Source: Acidobacteriota bacterium (GTDB taxonomy: Bacteria; Acidobacteriota; Terriglobia; Bryobacterales; Bryobacteraceae). From it: DNA of 49,096 bases. This document shows positions 16,972 through 25,956 of this stretch, in pieces. Below the pieces are notes generated by a model that was not told the DNA's origin, ran no database searches, and was given only the letters and a program-made list of their open reading frames with translations. The translations under genes were made by a program, and so were the position numbers. The first letter of the stretch is position 1. Each line of letters starts with the position of its first letter. Location: NCBI GenBank assembly GCA_026394075.1, contig JAPKYX010000258.1, positions 1 to 49,096 on the forward strand, given 5' to 3'.

Positions 16972-18193
16972 GCCGGTAGGAGTCGCCGTAGATCACGCGA
17001 AGGCGTTCGTTGACGTTGGAGACGCCGACGCCGCTGCCCAGCAGTTGGGCCAGCCGCTCATCGGTCATGCCGGCGCCATCATCCTCGATGACGACGCGCA
17101 GCAGTCCTTCGATCACCCGCGCCCGGATGACGATGCGCCCGCCCTCCAGCTGATTGGCGATGCCGTGTTTGATGGAGTTCTCGACAATTGGCTGCAGCAG
17201 CATGCTGGGGACGGGGTAGTCCAGCACCGTGGCGTCGACGTCTTTGACGAAGCGGAGTTTTTCGCCGAAGCGGACTTGCTCGATGGCCAGATAGTCGTCG
17301 ATGAAGGCGAGCTCTTCGCGCAGGACGGCCATGGGTTCTACTTTGCGCAACAGGCGCCGCAGGATGCTCGATAGTTTGTAGATGACGCCGCGCGCCTGCT
17401 CCGGATTGACGCGGACCAGCGATGCGATGGAGTTCAGCGTGTTGAACAGGAAGTGCGGGTTGATCTGGTTGGTTAAGGCAGCCAGTCGCGCCTCCACCAA
17501 CAAACGATTCTGGGCCTCCAGCATGCGTTCCGTGCGGGCCGACTGCCAGATCTTCAAGGGCACCGCGACACAGGCCAGCACGGTGAGATAAGCAGCCAAC
17601 AGTTCCAGCCCTTCGCCCGGTGCCAGGGCCTGCAGTACGCGCCGTCCAAAGATCTTGCTGACCGCCTCATAGATGAACGCGGCAAACAGAATGGAACCCA
17701 CGAACAACACCTGGAAGCCGCTGCGCTTGAGGTCCGCCCCTTTGCGGAAGACACGGTATCCAGCGAGCAGATCAAAGAAGGGCGAGAACCGCCAGATCTC
17801 TTCCGGGTCCGGCGCCACGTCGCGCAGCAGGCCGCCCAGCAACCCGAAACCCGCCAGCATCGGCATCGACATCCATTCCCCATGAAACATCGCTGGCACG
17901 GACATCAGGACACCGGAGAACAGGCCCGTCCAGTATCCGGCTGTCAGCCCCGCGATCAGCGCGCCAGCCAAGGCGATGTCCACGGCCTGGTAGGCGGGCG
18001 TCAACACGCGCAGAGCCACGCCGGCACCGAAGATGGCGCCGTAGAACAAAGCCATTTGGGTGCGCTCCACCGCCGTGCGTTGCTCCCGCAGCAGCATGCG
18101 CAAGAACGGCCCCAGCCGCGACAAGACGCTCGCCACGGAGGCGGCCACCGCCACCCGGACCAGCAGGACGATCAGTTGTTGTTCAGAGTTCAC
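16841..18193 (-). CDS. LytS/YehU-like membrane sensor histidine kinase
   Basis: The 450-residue protein has an N-terminal membrane domain of about six helices (residues 5-215) resembling the 5TM-LYT sensor. A His_kinase domain follows with NQINPHFLFNTLNSI (phospho-acceptor H247), an HATPase N-box LQPIVENSIKHG (N339), DDGAGM and GVGVSNVNERL. Such kinases normally pair with a LytTR response regulator; none is encoded next to it in this window. The C-terminal residues (after TEIDLPV) are antisense to the 3' end of the neighbouring membrane-protein gene. The start is ATG 18193. Only 32 bases separate it from the divergent ribA. Confidence 0.93.
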   Translation of the reverse strand: MNSEQQLIVLLVRVAVAASVASVLSRLGPFLRMLLREQRTAVERTQMALFYGAIFGAGVALRVLTPAYQAVDIALAGALIAGLTAGYWTGLFSGVLMSVPAMFHGEWMSMPMLAGFGLLGGLLRDVAPDPEEIWRFSPFFDLLAGYRVFRKGADLKRSGFQVLFVGSILFAAFIYEAVSKIFGRRVLQALAPGEGLELLAAYLTVLACVAVPLKIWQSARTERMLEAQNRLLVEARLAALTNQINPHFLFNTLNSIASLVRVNPEQARGVIYKLSSILRRLLRKVEPMAVLREELAFIDDYLAIEQVRFGEKLRFVKDVDATVLDYPVPSMLLQPIVENSIKHGIANQLEGGRIVIRARVIEGLLRVVIEDDGAGMTDERLAQLLGSGVGVSNVNERLRVIYGDSYRLSVESQPGQGTRTEIDLPVSSPTTPRADRDRELATLAARPKAR

Positions 18194-18207
18194 GTGCAGT
18201 TGCGCCC

Positions 18208-18213
18208 TATACT
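18208..18213 (+). promoter_or_regulatory. Candidate -10 box of ribA
   Basis: TATACT, 12 bases before the ribA ATG at 18226, in the short divergent gap with the kinase gene. It implies a leader of only a few bases. AAGG between the box and ATG could be a partial ribosome-binding site. Confidence 0.45.
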
Positions 18214-18225
18214 GAAGGTAGCCCC

Positions 18226-18828
18226 ATGAGTTCCTCTTTGCAGATGGCCGCTGAGGCTCGTCTGCCCAGCCGGTTCGGCGAGTTTCGAATTTACGCTTTT
18301 GAACAGCGTGCAGAACACCAGTTGGATGAAGCCGTTGCGCTCGTCATGGGCGAGCTGCATTCGGACGACTGCCCGCTGTATCGCATCCATTCCCAGTGCC
18401 TCACCGGTGACGTCTTCCACAGCCTGCGTTGCGATTGCCGCGCTCAATTGGAGCAGGCCATGGAGCAGATTGCCGCCGAAGGCAAGGGCCTCATCGTGTA
18501 CGAAATGAAAGAAGGCCGCGGCATCGGCATCGTCAACAAGATCCGCGCCTACGCCTTGCAGGATGGGGGCGCAGACACGGTGGAGGCCAATCTGCAATTG
18601 GGTCTGGATGTCGACCTCCGCGACTACCGCCTACCGGCCGCCATCGCCCAGTGGTTCGGGCTGAAGCAGGTGCGCCTGATGTCTAACAATCCGGAGAAGA
18701 TCGCAGCGCTCGAGGCAGTAGGCATCCACGTGAAGCGCATCTCCGCCGAGACCGACGCGGGTGATCAGGCCGGGGACTACTTGCGGGTGAAGAAGGAAAA
18801 GCTCGGGCATCTGATCGACGGGCTGTGA
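18226..18828 (+). CDS. ribA: GTP cyclohydrolase II
   Basis: RibA opens the imidazole ring of GTP in the first committed step of riboflavin synthesis (cytoplasm, zinc enzyme). The 200-residue protein is a stand-alone form without the DHBP-synthase domain. The zinc cysteines are C58, C69 and C71 in HSQCLTGDVFHSLRCDC. Other family motifs are EGRGIGIVNKIRAYALQD, GADTVEANLQLG and RLMSNNPEKI. ATG 18226 is taken as start; ATG 18244 is possible, but both precede the conserved region. No other riboflavin gene is nearby. It is convergent with an esterase-like gene 34 bases downstream, without a clear terminator between. Confidence 0.96.
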   Translation: MSSSLQMAAEARLPSRFGEFRIYAFEQRAEHQLDEAVALVMGELHSDDCPLYRIHSQCLTGDVFHSLRCDCRAQLEQAMEQIAAEGKGLIVYEMKEGRGIGIVNKIRAYALQDGGADTVEANLQLGLDVDLRDYRLPAAIAQWFGLKQVRLMSNNPEKIAALEAVGIHVKRISAETDAGDQAGDYLRVKKEKLGHLIDGL

Positions 18829-18862
18829 TCGCTGCGGTGATCACGGCTATGAGCCTGGACAA

Positions 18863-19702
18863 TTACCGTAGCGTCTTTTTCAGCCACGCAATCATCGGCT
18901 GCTTGTAGGTAGTCCAGGCGGGGTTCTTTTCCCAGTTCGACATGCCGTGCGGGGCGCCTTCCATGGGGATCACTTCGCAGGCCACGCCCAAGGACTTCAT
19001 CTTGTCGCACATCAGCGGCGATTGATTGAACGGAACGCTCTTGTCCAGGGTGCCGTGGATGAACAGGAACGGCGGCATGCCTTTGTGGACGTAGTGGATG
19101 GGCGAAGCTTCGCGCAGACGGGCTTCGGTGTCTGGCTGGGGGGCGCTACGGAACATGCGTTTGGCCATGGCGGTGTAGTCGCCCTGGTCGCGTTCGGCGA
19201 TCTGTTTCACGAGGTCGTGCGGGCCGTAGAAATCGACGACGGCCGCCACCTTCGTGGCTCCTTTGCCGCGAGTTCCGGCCAGCGCCACTAGGTGGCCGCC
19301 GGCTGATTCGCCGATCAGCGCGAGACGCTTGCGGTCTACCTTGTATTGCTTCGCGTGGGCGTCCACCCATTGGATGGCCGTCATGACGTCCTGGTACATG
19401 GACGGGTAGGGAGCTTGTGGGGAGAGGCGGTAGTTGATCGAGATCCAGACAAAGCCGGCATCGCTCAACGGTTTGAACAGCGGCTGGACCCACTCGATGG
19501 CCTTATCGCCCCCTTCCCAGCCGCCACCATGCACGATGATGGCGGTGGGGAAGGGGCCTTTGCCCTCGGGCGTCGAGATATCCAGCTTCAAGCTGATCTT
19601 GGAACCATCGGCGGCCGGAACCTGGGCGAACTCGATATCGCGTTGGAGTTCAGCCGCCGAAAGGCCAGCCGCGAGGAATGCACCATAGATCAGCTGGCGC
19701 AT
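18863..19702 (-). CDS. Secreted alpha/beta hydrolase (carboxylesterase, BD-FAE-like)
   Basis: The 279-residue protein has a signal peptide (MRQLIYGAFLAAGLSAAE), the oxyanion-hole motif HGGGW, a nucleophile elbow GESAGGH, and acid/His positions in FIHGTLDKSVPF and GAPHGMS. It resembles bifunctional feruloyl/acetyl-xylan esterases and related lipases; the real substrate is not known. The ATG at 19702 lies two bases after the stop codon of the upstream M14 peptidase, so both are probably translated from one mRNA. The frame is open further upstream, but only inside the peptidase gene and without a signal peptide. Confidence 0.9.
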   Translation of the reverse strand: MRQLIYGAFLAAGLSAAELQRDIEFAQVPAADGSKISLKLDISTPEGKGPFPTAIIVHGGGWEGGDKAIEWVQPLFKPLSDAGFVWISINYRLSPQAPYPSMYQDVMTAIQWVDAHAKQYKVDRKRLALIGESAGGHLVALAGTRGKGATKVAAVVDFYGPHDLVKQIAERDQGDYTAMAKRMFRSAPQPDTEARLREASPIHYVHKGMPPFLFIHGTLDKSVPFNQSPLMCDKMKSLGVACEVIPMEGAPHGMSNWEKNPAWTTYKQPMIAWLKKTLR

Positions 19703-19704
19703 GG

Positions 19705-22407
19705 CTATTGCTCCGCTCCGCCGCCACCGCCGCCGCCAGTGTGGGCGGGTCCGCGGAAGACGGCATTCAGAAACATCAGGTTGAGACCGTCCATGTAGCC
19801 GCGATAGTTGGGGTCCGCCGTGAAGCCGATGACGTTGCCGCGACCTTGGCGTTCCAGCACCAGAAAGGGCTTGTAGGCCATCTGCTTGCGGTTCTCTTCC
19901 CACATGTAGCCGGAGGCAAGGATCTCATCCGCGCCCTTGAAGTAGGCAGCGTTGATGCCCTTGTCCAGCTTGATGGGCGAGTAGATGGTGCGGCCGGAGA
20001 CCAGCACGTGGACCGTGTCGGCCACACCGGCGGTGAGCCAATGCTCCTGGTCCACCTTGGCGCGGACCAGCACACCCGCGACGTCATCGGGAGCTTCGCG
20101 GTCCGCCTGAATGGCCTTGTTGAAGTCTTCCTCTTTGGCGATGATCTTGCCGGGGGCGCCTTCGCTGGCCACACCCGCTGCGGGAGCAGCACCACCACGG
20201 GCGGCCGGAGCGGCGGCGCCTTCCCGAGCCAGCGATTCCTGCTGGATGCTGAGCAGGCCGACGCGGGAATCGGTCAAGAAGTTGAGCGCTGAGCCCAGGC
20301 CGACGATCGTGCCGCCCGCCTGCACCCACGCCTTCAAGCGCGGTGCGGCACCGGCCAGCACACCACCGTACTGCCCTTCCGGCATCACCAGCACATGAAA
20401 TTTCGTCAGATCGGCCAGTCCCAACCGTGAGGTGCGGATCATCGTGACCGGGTAACCGTACTGGCGCTCAATCAGCCAGCGGGCATGACCGGCGGAGTTG
20501 GCTTGCACCGGTGAATCCCAGGCCATGGCGATCTGGATCTTCTTTACCAGGGTGACGTTGTTCGACCCGAAGTTGGCCCCATCTTCCACCCAGCCCGTAT
20601 TGGTGGCGATGACTTCCGCTCCCGAGGCTGGCACCAGTTTGGCCATGGTGTCGTGAATGGTCTTCTCGTCGTTCTGCTTCACTTGGACGATCAACGTCCC
20701 GGCGCCGAATTTGCGTCCGTTCTGGGTGAAGGCCTTGTCAGTGGAATGCACTTTGACGTTGGCGCGCAGCATCCCCGCCAGCAGCTTAGCTGAGGCGGTG
20801 GAGCCCCACGGGATCACGTAGGCCACGGCAGCTTTGCCACCTTCGATCTTGCCGGGGGTCATCTTGCCTGCCGCCACCGGATCAAACTGTCCGGCGGGCA
20901 CGGAGCCCAGGGCGACGCTTTCGACGCCATACTGCATGGGCAGGTTCCAGGCCGTGGCGTCGTAGATCTCATCGCGCAGTTTGCGCTTGCGGCGGCGTTC
21001 CTGTTCGGCGAGGAAGTCCTTTTCCATGTCGACGGTCGCGTCCAGGTAGTTGCGGGCCATGCGCTTCATGGGTTGCGCCATGGAGACGCGGTAGCTGCCT
21101 TGCGGGAAGTCCCGGCCACCGGCGGCGAAGGCCTGCTTGGCCTGGTCGATCTCGATGCCCTGCGCGGCCAGCAGGTGGGCCAGCTTGTCGACGTTGGCCA
21201 CGTCGCCTTTGCGGGATAACACGTAGGCTTTGGTCTCGTCCTTCTGCCCTTCTTCGATCGCCGTCTTGCGGTAGTTGTAGAAGTTCTCGAGCAGCTTCAG
21301 CCGGTTCTGCGCCGAAGCTTCGGCCGACGAGATGGAAGCGACGAAGTGCTTCTGTACGCTCTGCGGATACTCCATGATGGTGCCGTCGTTCTTCTGGTAG
21401 CGCAGGCCGCGGACGCTGGCGTTCTCATACGTCATGGCGATGCCGCCGTAATAGATGGGCCAGCTGGCGCCGTAGCCGGGGTAGAAGGCGTCGAAGACTT
21501 CGCGCGTGAAGTAGGAGAAGCCGAACTGGTCAAAGTGTTTGGCATTGTTCTTGCCGAACCAGTCGAGAGATTCGCGCTGGCTCTTGGTGATGTGCGGGTT
21601 GTAGGGCACCGCTTCCGGAGCGAAGTAATAGGTGCTCTCGCCGCCCATTTCGTGCAGGTCGACGAAGACCACCGGGTACCAATCGAGCAGCATCTTGATG
21701 CGCGCACGGGTCTCGGGTTGCGTCAGGGCGAACCAGTCGCGGTTCATGTCGAAGTTGTAGTGGTTGGACCGGCCACCGGGCCAGGGCTCGTCGTGCTCGG
21801 CCGAGACGGCATGGATGTTGGGTTCCAGTCCTTCGGCCACTTCGAAGTTATGGACGAAGCGGTTGCGGCCATCGGGGTTCTGGATGGGGTCGATCAGGAC
21901 CAGGGTGTTGGCCAGGATGTCATCCACCATCTTGGAGCCGCGGGCGGCCAGCAGGTGATAGGCGGCCAGCATGGCGGAATCGGTGGTGGAGATCTCGTTG
22001 CCGTGGACCGAATAGGCCAGCATGATGACGGCCGGAAGGTTGGCCATCAGCCGCTTGGCTTCTGCTTCGGGCGTCTTGCGCGGGTCGGCTAGCTTCTTCA
22101 TGGAGGCCTGGATTTCGGGCAGGCGCTTCAGGTTTTGATCGTTGCCGATGGTGACCACGATCAGCGGCCGCTTCTCCCAGCTCTCACCGTAGGTCGCCAC
22201 TTTGCACTTGCCTGGCACGGCCGCGCACAAGGCGTTGAAGTACTGGACGGTCTGCGCGGGTGACGCGATGCGCTCGCCCGGCTCAAAGCCCAAAACTTTC
22301 TTGATGGTGGGAATGGCGGGGTCATACTGCGTGCCCGGCCAGAACTCAAATTTGGATTGCGCGGCGAGAGTGGCCACGGCCAATGCGAAGGAGACGAGAA
22401 ACTTCAT
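19705..22407 (-). CDS. Secreted M14-family zinc carboxypeptidase-like protein
   Basis: The 900-residue protein has a signal peptide (MKFLVSFALAVATLAAQ) and an M14 peptidase domain in the first ~370 residues. The zinc ligands are H135 and E138 in HGNEIS and H252 in VDLHEMG; the substrate-binding segment NPDGRNRFV and FDMNRDWF are present, and the catalytic Glu is probably in AMTYENAS. The remaining ~500 residues form a second domain seen in large acidobacterial M14 proteins, with a Rossmann-like part (VLVMPEGQYGGV, AGGTIVGLGSAL), an Ala/Gly/Pro linker near residue 780 and a poly-Gly tail. It is predicted to cleave peptides outside the cytoplasm. A -10-like TATCCT lies eight bases before the ATG. 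Confidence 0.92.
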   Translation of the reverse strand: MKFLVSFALAVATLAAQSKFEFWPGTQYDPAIPTIKKVLGFEPGERIASPAQTVQYFNALCAAVPGKCKVATYGESWEKRPLIVVTIGNDQNLKRLPEIQASMKKLADPRKTPEAEAKRLMANLPAVIMLAYSVHGNEISTTDSAMLAAYHLLAARGSKMVDDILANTLVLIDPIQNPDGRNRFVHNFEVAEGLEPNIHAVSAEHDEPWPGGRSNHYNFDMNRDWFALTQPETRARIKMLLDWYPVVFVDLHEMGGESTYYFAPEAVPYNPHITKSQRESLDWFGKNNAKHFDQFGFSYFTREVFDAFYPGYGASWPIYYGGIAMTYENASVRGLRYQKNDGTIMEYPQSVQKHFVASISSAEASAQNRLKLLENFYNYRKTAIEEGQKDETKAYVLSRKGDVANVDKLAHLLAAQGIEIDQAKQAFAAGGRDFPQGSYRVSMAQPMKRMARNYLDATVDMEKDFLAEQERRRKRKLRDEIYDATAWNLPMQYGVESVALGSVPAGQFDPVAAGKMTPGKIEGGKAAVAYVIPWGSTASAKLLAGMLRANVKVHSTDKAFTQNGRKFGAGTLIVQVKQNDEKTIHDTMAKLVPASGAEVIATNTGWVEDGANFGSNNVTLVKKIQIAMAWDSPVQANSAGHARWLIERQYGYPVTMIRTSRLGLADLTKFHVLVMPEGQYGGVLAGAAPRLKAWVQAGGTIVGLGSALNFLTDSRVGLLSIQQESLAREGAAAPAARGGAAPAAGVASEGAPGKIIAKEEDFNKAIQADREAPDDVAGVLVRAKVDQEHWLTAGVADTVHVLVSGRTIYSPIKLDKGINAAYFKGADEILASGYMWEENRKQMAYKPFLVLERQGRGNVIGFTADPNYRGYMDGLNLMFLNAVFRGPAHTGGGGGGGAEQ

Positions 22408-22415
22408 CGTCTTCC

Positions 22416-22421
22416 AGGATA
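22416..22421 (-). promoter_or_regulatory. Candidate -10 box of the M14 peptidase gene
   Basis: TATCCT on the minus strand (within GTTTATCCTGG), eight bases before the ATG at 22407. It fits the leaderless pattern seen at other genes in this window. Confidence 0.4.
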
Positions 22422-22518
22422 AACGCCCTGTTCATCTTTCGTCAGGTGAGGCCATCAGCCGAAGCAGGCCGGAGCGTGGCGAGTGATAGTGTGAGGACAT
22501 GGAGGTCCGGCAGGAATT

Positions 22519-22791
22519 ATGGATTTCTGGCAGCAACATGGTTGGCTGTTTCTGATCGGGTGCGCGTTTTTCCCGCGCATCACGACGCTGTTTTTTTCCG
22601 CGGCGTCGTTTGGACTGTTGTCCATCTTGGGTTGGATCTTTGCGCCCCATTTTCTGGTGGCTTTTCTGGCCACGACGTATTACTGGCACAGCAATCCGAT
22701 TCTGGTGGTGATCGCCTGGGGCTTTGCATTTGCGGGCACGGGCGGCGAGGCCAAGGTGGCTGACAACCGGCGGCGCAAGTGGCGCGGCTAG
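22519..22791 (+). CDS. Small conserved-type membrane protein, unknown function
   Basis: A 90-residue protein with two or three hydrophobic segments ([38 protein letters not shown] and [15 protein letters not shown]) and a basic tail NRRRKWRG. The ATG is preceded by AGGA at proper distance. The residue pattern ([19 protein letters not shown]) looks like a real conserved family rather than a chance frame, but no function is recognised. Its stop codon TAG and that of the convergent sigma factor gene share one CTAG palindrome (22788-22791). Confidence 0.75.
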   Translation: MDFWQQHGWLFLIGCAFFPRITTLFFSAASFGLLSILGWIFAPHFLVAFLATTYYWHSNPILVVIAWGFAFAGTGGEAKVADNRRRKWRG

Positions 22792-24011
22792 ACGCTGCAA
22801 TCGGCGAGGCGGCGTTCCAGGTACCGGCGTTCGGCCGGGTTGCGGACCAACTGCAAGGCGGCCTGGTAGGCGATGGCGGCCTCATCGCTCCGGTTGGCGC
22901 GGCGCAGCAGGTCGGCCTTGGCGGCGGGCAGCAAGTGATAACCGGCCAATTCTCCGCGTTGCTCCAGATTCTCGATCCAGCGCAGGCCGTGCTCGACACC
23001 CAGGGCCATGGCCAAGGCGGCGGCGGCGTTGAGCTCCACGACGGGCGTCGGGGCCCATTGCAGGAGGGCGCCATAGAGCGCTGAGATCTGTTGCCAGTCG
23101 GTTTCCGCTGCCGACGGTGCCCGCACATGCAGCGCGGCAATCGCGGCTTGGATCTGGTACGGGCCTGGTTGCCGCAACTGGAGAGCCTGGTCCAGCGCCA
23201 CCACGCCCAACGAGATTTCGGGAGCACTCCAGGCAGTACGGTCCTGTAGTTCGAGGGGAACCAGTTCACCTTCCGGGGACATGCGGGCGTCGCGGCGGGC
23301 GTGGGTCAGCGTCATCAGCGCCAACAGACCGCCCGCCTCGGCTTCGCCGGGCAGTAGCTCTACGCTCAATCGGGCAAGGCGGATCGCCTCCGCACAAAGA
23401 TCGGGCCGCAACAACGATGGCGCTTCGGTGGCAGCGTAGCCTTCATTGAAGATCAGATAGATGACTTGGAGCACCGTCGCCACGCGCTCCGGCAATGCTT
23501 CGCGGGCCGGGATCTCGTAGGGGATGCCCGCCTCGCGGATCTTCTTCTTGGCGCGGACCAATCGTTGGGCCGTGGTGGTGGGGTCTTCCACAAAGGCCCG
23601 GGCAATTTCGCGTGTGGTCAGGCCGCCCAGCGTGCGCAGCGCCAAGGCGGTGCGGGCTTCGGGCGAAAGCGCCGGGTGGCAACAGGTGAACAGCAGGCGG
23701 AGGCGGTCATCCTCGACGCCGGAAGGGTTTTCGGCCTCCGGCTCGTTGGGGGGAGCCGCCGGTTCGATCTCCAGCGGGACGCTGCGTTGACGGCGAAGGG
23801 TGTCGAGCGCGGCCCGGCGGGAGACAGTGTTGATCCAGGCGGCGGGCCGGTCCGGCAACCCATCGCGCGCCCAAATAGTGAGCGCGCGGGTGTAAGCCTC
23901 CTGCAGGGCGTCCTCGGCCCGGTCGAAGTCGCCGGTCAACCGGATCAGGCTGGCCAGCATGCGCGCACCGTCGCTGCGGACCACGTCCTCGACGATGCGC
24001 GCCAGCAGCAT
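22788..24011 (-). CDS. ECF sigma factor of the ECF42 type with C-terminal TPR-like extension
   Basis: The 407-residue protein has a sigma region 2 ([21 protein letters not shown]), the hallmark [22 protein letters not shown] at the start of region 4, a recognition helix near [10 protein letters not shown], then [10 protein letters not shown] and a long helical C-terminal extension (about residues 190-407) resembling TPR repeats. This architecture, with a DGPF/YciI partner gene upstream, defines ECF42-type sigma factors, which lack a classical anti-sigma factor. ATG 24011 begins four bases after the partner's stop and matches the family's N-terminus; the open frame further upstream lies inside the partner gene. 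It probably directs RNA polymerase to the DGPF operon itself. Confidence 0.92.
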   Translation of the reverse strand: MLLARIVEDVVRSDGARMLASLIRLTGDFDRAEDALQEAYTRALTIWARDGLPDRPAAWINTVSRRAALDTLRRQRSVPLEIEPAAPPNEPEAENPSGVEDDRLRLLFTCCHPALSPEARTALALRTLGGLTTREIARAFVEDPTTTAQRLVRAKKKIREAGIPYEIPAREALPERVATVLQVIYLIFNEGYAATEAPSLLRPDLCAEAIRLARLSVELLPGEAEAGGLLALMTLTHARRDARMSPEGELVPLELQDRTAWSAPEISLGVVALDQALQLRQPGPYQIQAAIAALHVRAPSAAETDWQQISALYGALLQWAPTPVVELNAAAALAMALGVEHGLRWIENLEQRGELAGYHLLPAAKADLLRRANRSDEAAIAYQAALQLVRNPAERRYLERRLADCSV

Positions 24012-24015
24012 GGTT

Positions 24016-24366
24016 CTAGGCGCCCATCCCGAGCGGTCGGACTTCGACGCAACCATCTGACGCTCCGGGGCACTTGGCCGCCCACGCGAGCGCCTGTTCC
24101 AGGTTCTCGACTTCCACCAGGTAGAAGCCGCCCAGCTGTTCCTTGGTTTCCGCGAACGGGCCGTCCAGCGTCAGCACTTTGCCGTTTTGGACGCGCAAGG
24201 TAGTGGCGGTTGAGATGGGTTTCAGTTCCGCTCCGCCCCGGATGACTCCGGCTTCGGCCAGTTCCTTGCCGTAGGCCGAGTACTTGGCGTAGAGGGCGTG
24301 CATGTCGTCCTGCGACATATTGGCCATCTGATTTTCGTTGCCGTAGATGAGGAATGCGTATTTCAT
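24016..24366 (-). CDS. YciI-like DGPF-domain protein, partner of the ECF42 sigma factor
   Basis: A 116-residue protein of the YCII-related/DGPF family. The characteristic motif [19 protein letters not shown] is clear, as are MKYAFLIYG at the start and VEVRPLG at the end. Family proteins are small alpha/beta barrels of unclear function, thought to sense or bind a small molecule. The ATG at 24366 has an AAAGGA ribosome-binding site. It is cotranscribed with the sigma gene (4-base gap). A promoter resembling the ECF42 target motif is found about 55-80 bases upstream, consistent with autoregulation. Confidence 0.93.
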   Translation of the reverse strand: MKYAFLIYGNENQMANMSQDDMHALYAKYSAYGKELAEAGVIRGGAELKPISTATTLRVQNGKVLTLDGPFAETKEQLGGFYLVEVENLEQALAWAAKCPGASDGCVEVRPLGMGA

Positions 24367-24421
24367 GATTGGGTGTCCTTTGGAGTGATTCTAGGTTCCG
24401 GAGAAGTCCGGACACATGCTC

Positions 24422-24447
24422 GACGCCGGGAGGCTCTGATTTCGACA
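24422..24447 (-). promoter_or_regulatory. Candidate ECF42-dependent promoter of the DGPF-sigma operon
   Basis: On the minus strand TGTCGA (24447-24442) is followed after 16 bases by CGTC (24425-24422). From memory, ECF42 target promoters carry TGTCGA at -35 and a CGTC-like -10. Transcription would start about 45-50 bases before the DGPF gene's ATG, leaving room for its ribosome-binding site. The identification is by pattern only. Confidence 0.55.
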
Positions 24448-24495
24448 GGGCCACGGAACTATTTTTGCAGGCGGCGGTGCGCTGGCCCAATTTGC

Positions 24496-24501
24496 TAGCC
24501 T
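24496..24501 (+). promoter_or_regulatory. Candidate -10 box of the first M20 peptidase gene
   Basis: TAGCCT within TGCTAGCCTGAC (24493-24504), seven bases before the ATG at 24509. The identical 12-mer with the same spacing precedes the second M20 gene. Confidence 0.45.
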
Positions 24502-24508
24502 GACAGCC

Positions 24509-25924
24509 ATGGTGAAGATTCTCGTCGCTTTGTGGGCCGTATCGATTGCTCTCGCTCAACCAAAGGCTCTGGATTGGGCCAAGGTGGATGCCGAGACGCT
24601 GCTGCACTTCACCAAGATCGTGCAGATCAATTCTGCCGATCCGGGTGGCAGCGAGAAGCCGGTGGTGGACTACCTGAAGGCAGTTCTCGACAAGGAAGGC
24701 ATCGAAACCAAGGTCTACGAGATCGAGAATTTCGCTGACCCCAGCATCCACCGGCCCAACCTGGTGGCCCGCCTGAAGGGCAGCGGCAAGAAGCGGCCGA
24801 TCCTGCTGATGGGTCACACGGACACGGTGAACATCGACCCCAAGAAGTGGAAGCACGGCCCGTTTTCCGCTCATCGCGAAGATGGCTATATTTACGGTCG
24901 CGGTACGCTCGACGACAAACCAGATGTCGTGGCCTGCCTGATGACCATGCTGCTGCTGAAGCGGCAGGGTGTGAAACTGGACCGGGATGTGATCTTCCTG
25001 GCCGAATCCGGCGAAGAGGGTGCGACGTCGGTGGGTATCGCCTTCATGGTGAACCAGCATTACGACGCCATCGACGCCGAATACTGCCTGGCCGAAGGCG
25101 GGCAGGTGACGCGCATCAACGGCAAGATCCGCAACGTGTCAGTGGAGACGACGGAGAAGTTGCCTTCCGGTGTGCGGTTGGTGGCGACGGGCGTGGCTGG
25201 GCATGGCTCGATGCCGTTGCGGTCGAATCCGGTGGCCCATTTGGCCCAAGCCGTGGGCCGGGTGGCGGCTTGGCAGCCGCCGATGCGGATGAACGATACG
25301 ACCCGCACCTACTTTGAGCGCTTGGCCACCGTGGTCGGCCCCGAAGATCGTGACCGCTTCAACGGCCTGCTGAACCCGGACAAGACGGACGCCATCCAGG
25401 AGTATCTGGCCATCAACGATCCGTTCCACAACTCGATGCTGCGCACGTCGATCTCGCCCAACATCATCAAGGCCGGCTACCGGATCAACGTGATTCCGTC
25501 GGAGGCCGAAGCGACGCTGGACATCCGCGCGCTGCCGGACGAAGATTTGCCCAAATTCTACGAGCAACTGAAGAGCGTGATCAATGATCCGACGATCAAG
25601 ATTGTGCGCGACACCTTCAATGCCCGCCCGCCCGCGGCGCCCTCCAGTTTGAACAACGAAGCGTTCAAAACCATCGAAGCTCTATCGCAGAAGCACTACC
25701 CCGGAGTGCCCGTGCTGCCCACCATGATGACCGGCGCCACGGACATGTCCTTCCTGCGGGCCAAAGGAATGCAGTGCTACGGCCTGGGTCCGATCATGGA
25801 CGCGGAAGATATCCAGAAGGGGTTTAGCTACCACTCAGACCAGGAGCGGATTGTCGAAGCGGCTCTGTATCGTCACGCGAAGTTCCACTACGAGATCGTG
25901 GAGCAGCTGGCGGCGGCGAAGTAA
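24509..25924 (+). CDS. Secreted M20-family metallopeptidase (first of a tandem pair)
   Basis: The 471-residue protein has a signal peptide (MVKILVALWAVSIALAQ) and the M20/M25/M40 fold. Metal-site motifs are MGHTDTVNID, GRGTLDDKP, ESGEEGATS (catalytic Glu and ligand) and YHSDQER. The dimerisation domain sits between about 215 and 340 (GVAGHGSMP). Family members remove C- or N-terminal residues or split dipeptides; the exact specificity cannot be read. It aligns end to end with the gene at 26652, so the two are tandem paralogues separated by a toxin-antitoxin-like pair. It is divergent from the DGPF-sigma operon. Confidence 0.93.
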   Translation: MVKILVALWAVSIALAQPKALDWAKVDAETLLHFTKIVQINSADPGGSEKPVVDYLKAVLDKEGIETKVYEIENFADPSIHRPNLVARLKGSGKKRPILLMGHTDTVNIDPKKWKHGPFSAHREDGYIYGRGTLDDKPDVVACLMTMLLLKRQGVKLDRDVIFLAESGEEGATSVGIAFMVNQHYDAIDAEYCLAEGGQVTRINGKIRNVSVETTEKLPSGVRLVATGVAGHGSMPLRSNPVAHLAQAVGRVAAWQPPMRMNDTTRTYFERLATVVGPEDRDRFNGLLNPDKTDAIQEYLAINDPFHNSMLRTSISPNIIKAGYRINVIPSEAEATLDIRALPDEDLPKFYEQLKSVINDPTIKIVRDTFNARPPAAPSSLNNEAFKTIEALSQKHYPGVPVLPTMMTGATDMSFLRAKGMQCYGLGPIMDAEDIQKGFSYHSDQERIVEAALYRHAKFHYEIVEQLAAAK

Positions 25925-25956
25925 CCGTCAAGCTGCGATCAGGCGGCGGCGAAGTA
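25909..25956 (+). repeat. 15-base direct repeat at the M20/toxin-module junction
   Basis: GGCGGCGGCGAAGTA occurs at 25909-25923 (the last codons and stop of the M20 gene) and again at 25942-25956, ending exactly where the DUF5615 gene's stop codon begins. The copies are 33 bases apart. This may be a footprint of rearrangement at the left edge of the inserted pair, or a chance GCG-rich repeat. Confidence 0.7.
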
